Assembly: GCA_946122785.1 (NCBI GenBank)
Contig: CAMGYJ010000008.1
Coordinates: 13,417,475 to 13,481,474 of the forward strand
Length of the DNA: 64,000 nucleotides
DNA from: Linum tenue
Taxonomy: Eukaryota > Streptophyta > Magnoliopsida > Malpighiales > Linaceae
Reading direction: 5' to 3'
Position numbers and translations under genes: made by a program. Below the pieces are notes generated by a model. It did no database searches and had not been told where the DNA came from. It saw only the letters and a list, made by a program, of their open reading frames with translations. Positions 62,162 through 64,000 of this stretch are shown here, in pieces. Within the stretch, counting starts at the first letter, position 1, and each line of letters starts with the position of its first letter.

Positions 62162-64000
62162 ATGTCATTGCAAGGATTCTCATCGATCGCCGAGTAAGCT
62201 CTGCTTTCCTAGCTCTACTTTAATATTGGAGCCTTGTTCTCTCCCAATTAATGTTATTCTTGTTATGGTGAATAGCCGCCGCTGCATCCCTAACCCAACC
62301 TACCTCTTTGCGAATGCAGCATCGCCGCGGCTCTTCTCCCATTATCTCCGGGGGAACGACGGGATTTCGTAGGAAACCTGGCCAATGCTGACTTCTCTCT
62401 TGAGATAATATCGAAAGGTGACGATGAGGAGGGCTGGCTTGGTCCACTCATTCATGACCGAACCACTGCCATCATGGAGCTACTGGACGTTTTTCCTATT
62501 CACGATTCCCAGCTTCTGTTTCGTCTTCCCGCTATCAGTCCACTCTTTAAACGGAAGACCCGAGTATTCCCTGCATTGGCCACCTCGGATCTGGACTTCA
62601 AACGTTGGCATGGTCGGTTGGCCAATGATGCAGCAACTGTCTCTCAATGGCGGGCATTAGGCCTCGACCGATTTCTTTCTCTGTGTTTGGAGCCACCAAA
62701 CCCTGATCCCGAGCTGTTTAAAGCCGCCATCTGCTTCTGGTCCACGGAATCTAATTGTTTTGTGCTCCCATTAGGGTCGATGACGATCACCTTGCTCGAC
62801 ATAGCTGCCCTGACGGGCATATCAAAGCCGCGTGTGCAATCAAGGAGAGCCTTGGACCCAGCTACCTCGATAGCTTTTGACCAAACCTACGAGTCGCTCT
62901 ACAACAACAACGCGCCAGTCATTCCAGGTGAACCCGTATCTGACAGCGAACGGGTTGCTTTCCTTCATTACTGGTTTGGTCGATTCATACTTTGCACCCA
63001 ACGACCCATCACGGATGTGCATACCACCTCTGCAATCTTCACCGGCGAGTGCGTCAATCTTGACGAAATTGTGCTCTGCCACCTCTATCGCGGTCTGTAT
63101 ACCATTGTGAACCGTGTCAAGGAGGCTCCAGACGCATGTGGCCTCCTCAGTGCTGGTCCTCTATGGCTACTACAACTTTGGCTGCATGCTTATTTCCCGG
63201 CGACTCACGGCCCTCTACCAGCTCCACAAACGGCAGTTCAAGATACCACCATGCTCACATATGGCCATTGCTTAGCTAAAGCAGCTTCGCGAAAGGGGAC
63301 TTTTACTAATTACTTTACCTTCTTTTATGAGGTCCGAGAGATTCCTAGCTTCACTCCTTTCAAACTCGTTTTCGACAAGCCGCCACCGCGAGGTGATCCC
63401 ATTGCCGCTGCTTATCATGAATTCACCGAAGAGCGCAAACGCTACCTAACAGCTCGGGACCTCCTCTTTGCTCCTACCGGCTCAGAAGCACTCAGTATCG
63501 AGACGTACAACCCTCAACTTGCAGCTCGACAATTCAACCTCGTCCAAGCATGGCCTATGTTACCTCCCACGTCCTTGAATTTTCCAACATTCCACATCCG
63601 CTCTTCGGAGCTTACCGCTGGCCAAATTATGGAGGTACGAGGTTACCAAGAATCTGCACAATACTCTCCTCCTCATAAAAACGTGGTGAATAAGGTCTCG
63701 CCCCAGTTCAAGGATGCGTGGCATTCACTATCATACCGCATTTTCGGCAAGCCGTTATCTGATATTCTTGCCCGGCTTGATCCTGACCACGATGGTGGTT
63801 CAACTGCAACAACATTCAATACTAACTTGAAACGGCGAGCAGGTGTGGTCTTCGTCCTCGCACTCCTCTTTACGCTTGCTGCAACATTCCTATTTCAACT
63901 TCCGCATTACCCATGTATGTGTTCCACCGCCCTCTTAAAACCTTAATTGTTGCAGTTGTTGAGAGCCATCATGCACTTACTCGTCCCGCTCCATCTCTTC
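62162..64000 (+). CDS. Plant mobile domain (PMD, aminotransferase-like) protein, spliced, runs off the window
   Basis: Predicted exons are 62,162-62,193 (MSLQGFSSIA), 62,320-63,842 and from 63,956 onward. Intron 1 (126 bp) is GTAAGC...ATGCAG; intron 2 (113 bp) is GTGTGG...TTGCAG. Joining keeps one frame and removes the apparent stop at 63,946. The first exon adds about 62 residues before the internal ATG at 62,474. PMD hallmarks are LFKAAICFWSTESNCFVLPL followed by GSMTITLLDIAALTG, then VAFLHYWFGRF and GPLWLLQLWLHAYFP. PMD proteins include MAIN and MAIL1 of Arabidopsis, nuclear factors linked to silencing of transposons; the domain also occurs in transposons. The assignment is firm, the function of this copy unknown. 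Confidence 0.85.

Noticed and set aside
63912..63955. Stop at 63,946 as the real end of the PMD protein
   Set aside because: The last 34 codons are unlike PMD sequence and lie within a good 113-bp GT-AG intron (63,843-63,955); the frame reopens after it.

Overview
The window is plant nuclear DNA. Nearly all of positions 1 to about 60,350 is a dense mosaic of LTR retrotransposons. Only the last 3.6 kb looks like host sequence: a spliced gene for a plant mobile domain (PMD) protein and an orphaned coiled-coil exon in front of it. The plant origin rests on Ty3/gypsy Tat-type Gag sequence, a tRNA-Arg type primer site, GT-AG introns of about 110-130 bp and the PMD gene. I cannot name the species.

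Two related element families share LTR ends (TGTTGACACC...AAACA), a 3-nt spacer, a primer site close to TGGCACACCTGGTGGGAC and a polypurine tract GTGGGGGGCATT. Family G lies on the minus strand in two nearly identical copies (about 5,371-13,417 and 24,774-34,535). Each has one 1,301-codon ORF for Gag plus aspartic protease, then only a scrap of the linker that normally precedes reverse transcriptase, then non-coding DNA. Family W lies on both strands in about nine complete or broken copies. Each encodes a 470-512 residue basic protein. Its N-terminal coiled coil and GGHxIPP segment resemble family G Gag, but it has no capsid core, no protease and no intact zinc knuckle. It ends in a constant tryptophan-rich tail. 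No reverse transcriptase, RNase H or integrase is visible anywhere, so all elements here must depend on enzymes supplied elsewhere.

Layout: 1-2,695 broken W element, 2,696-4,255 inverted LTR junction, 4,256-5,161 minus W fragment, 5,165-13,417 G copy 1, 13,418-15,456 chimeric scraps, 15,457-24,773 tandem plus-strand W elements sharing LTRs, 24,774-34,535 G copy 2, 34,536-43,964 two plus W elements, 43,965-47,698 minus W element, 47,699-54,270 plus W element, 54,271-60,081 two minus W remnants, 60,081-60,350 last LTR fragment, then host DNA.

The most notable signals are: a hairpin bracketing every polypurine tract, whose arms change in a compensatory way between copies; two sites where the primer site runs on as a perfect antisense 3' half of a tRNA-Arg(UCU) and then into LTR sequence, as expected from read-through of the tRNA primer and misdirected plus-strand transfer; a shorter, older antisense tRNA-Arg segment in all LTRs; the capsid-less W protein with its tail and a shared ACG in place of ATG; arrays of A-tracts alternating with small GC hairpins that coincide with many breakpoints; and dense CGGTACCG-like palindromes in U3. 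All coordinates of junctions are read by eye and are good to about 5-10 bp.
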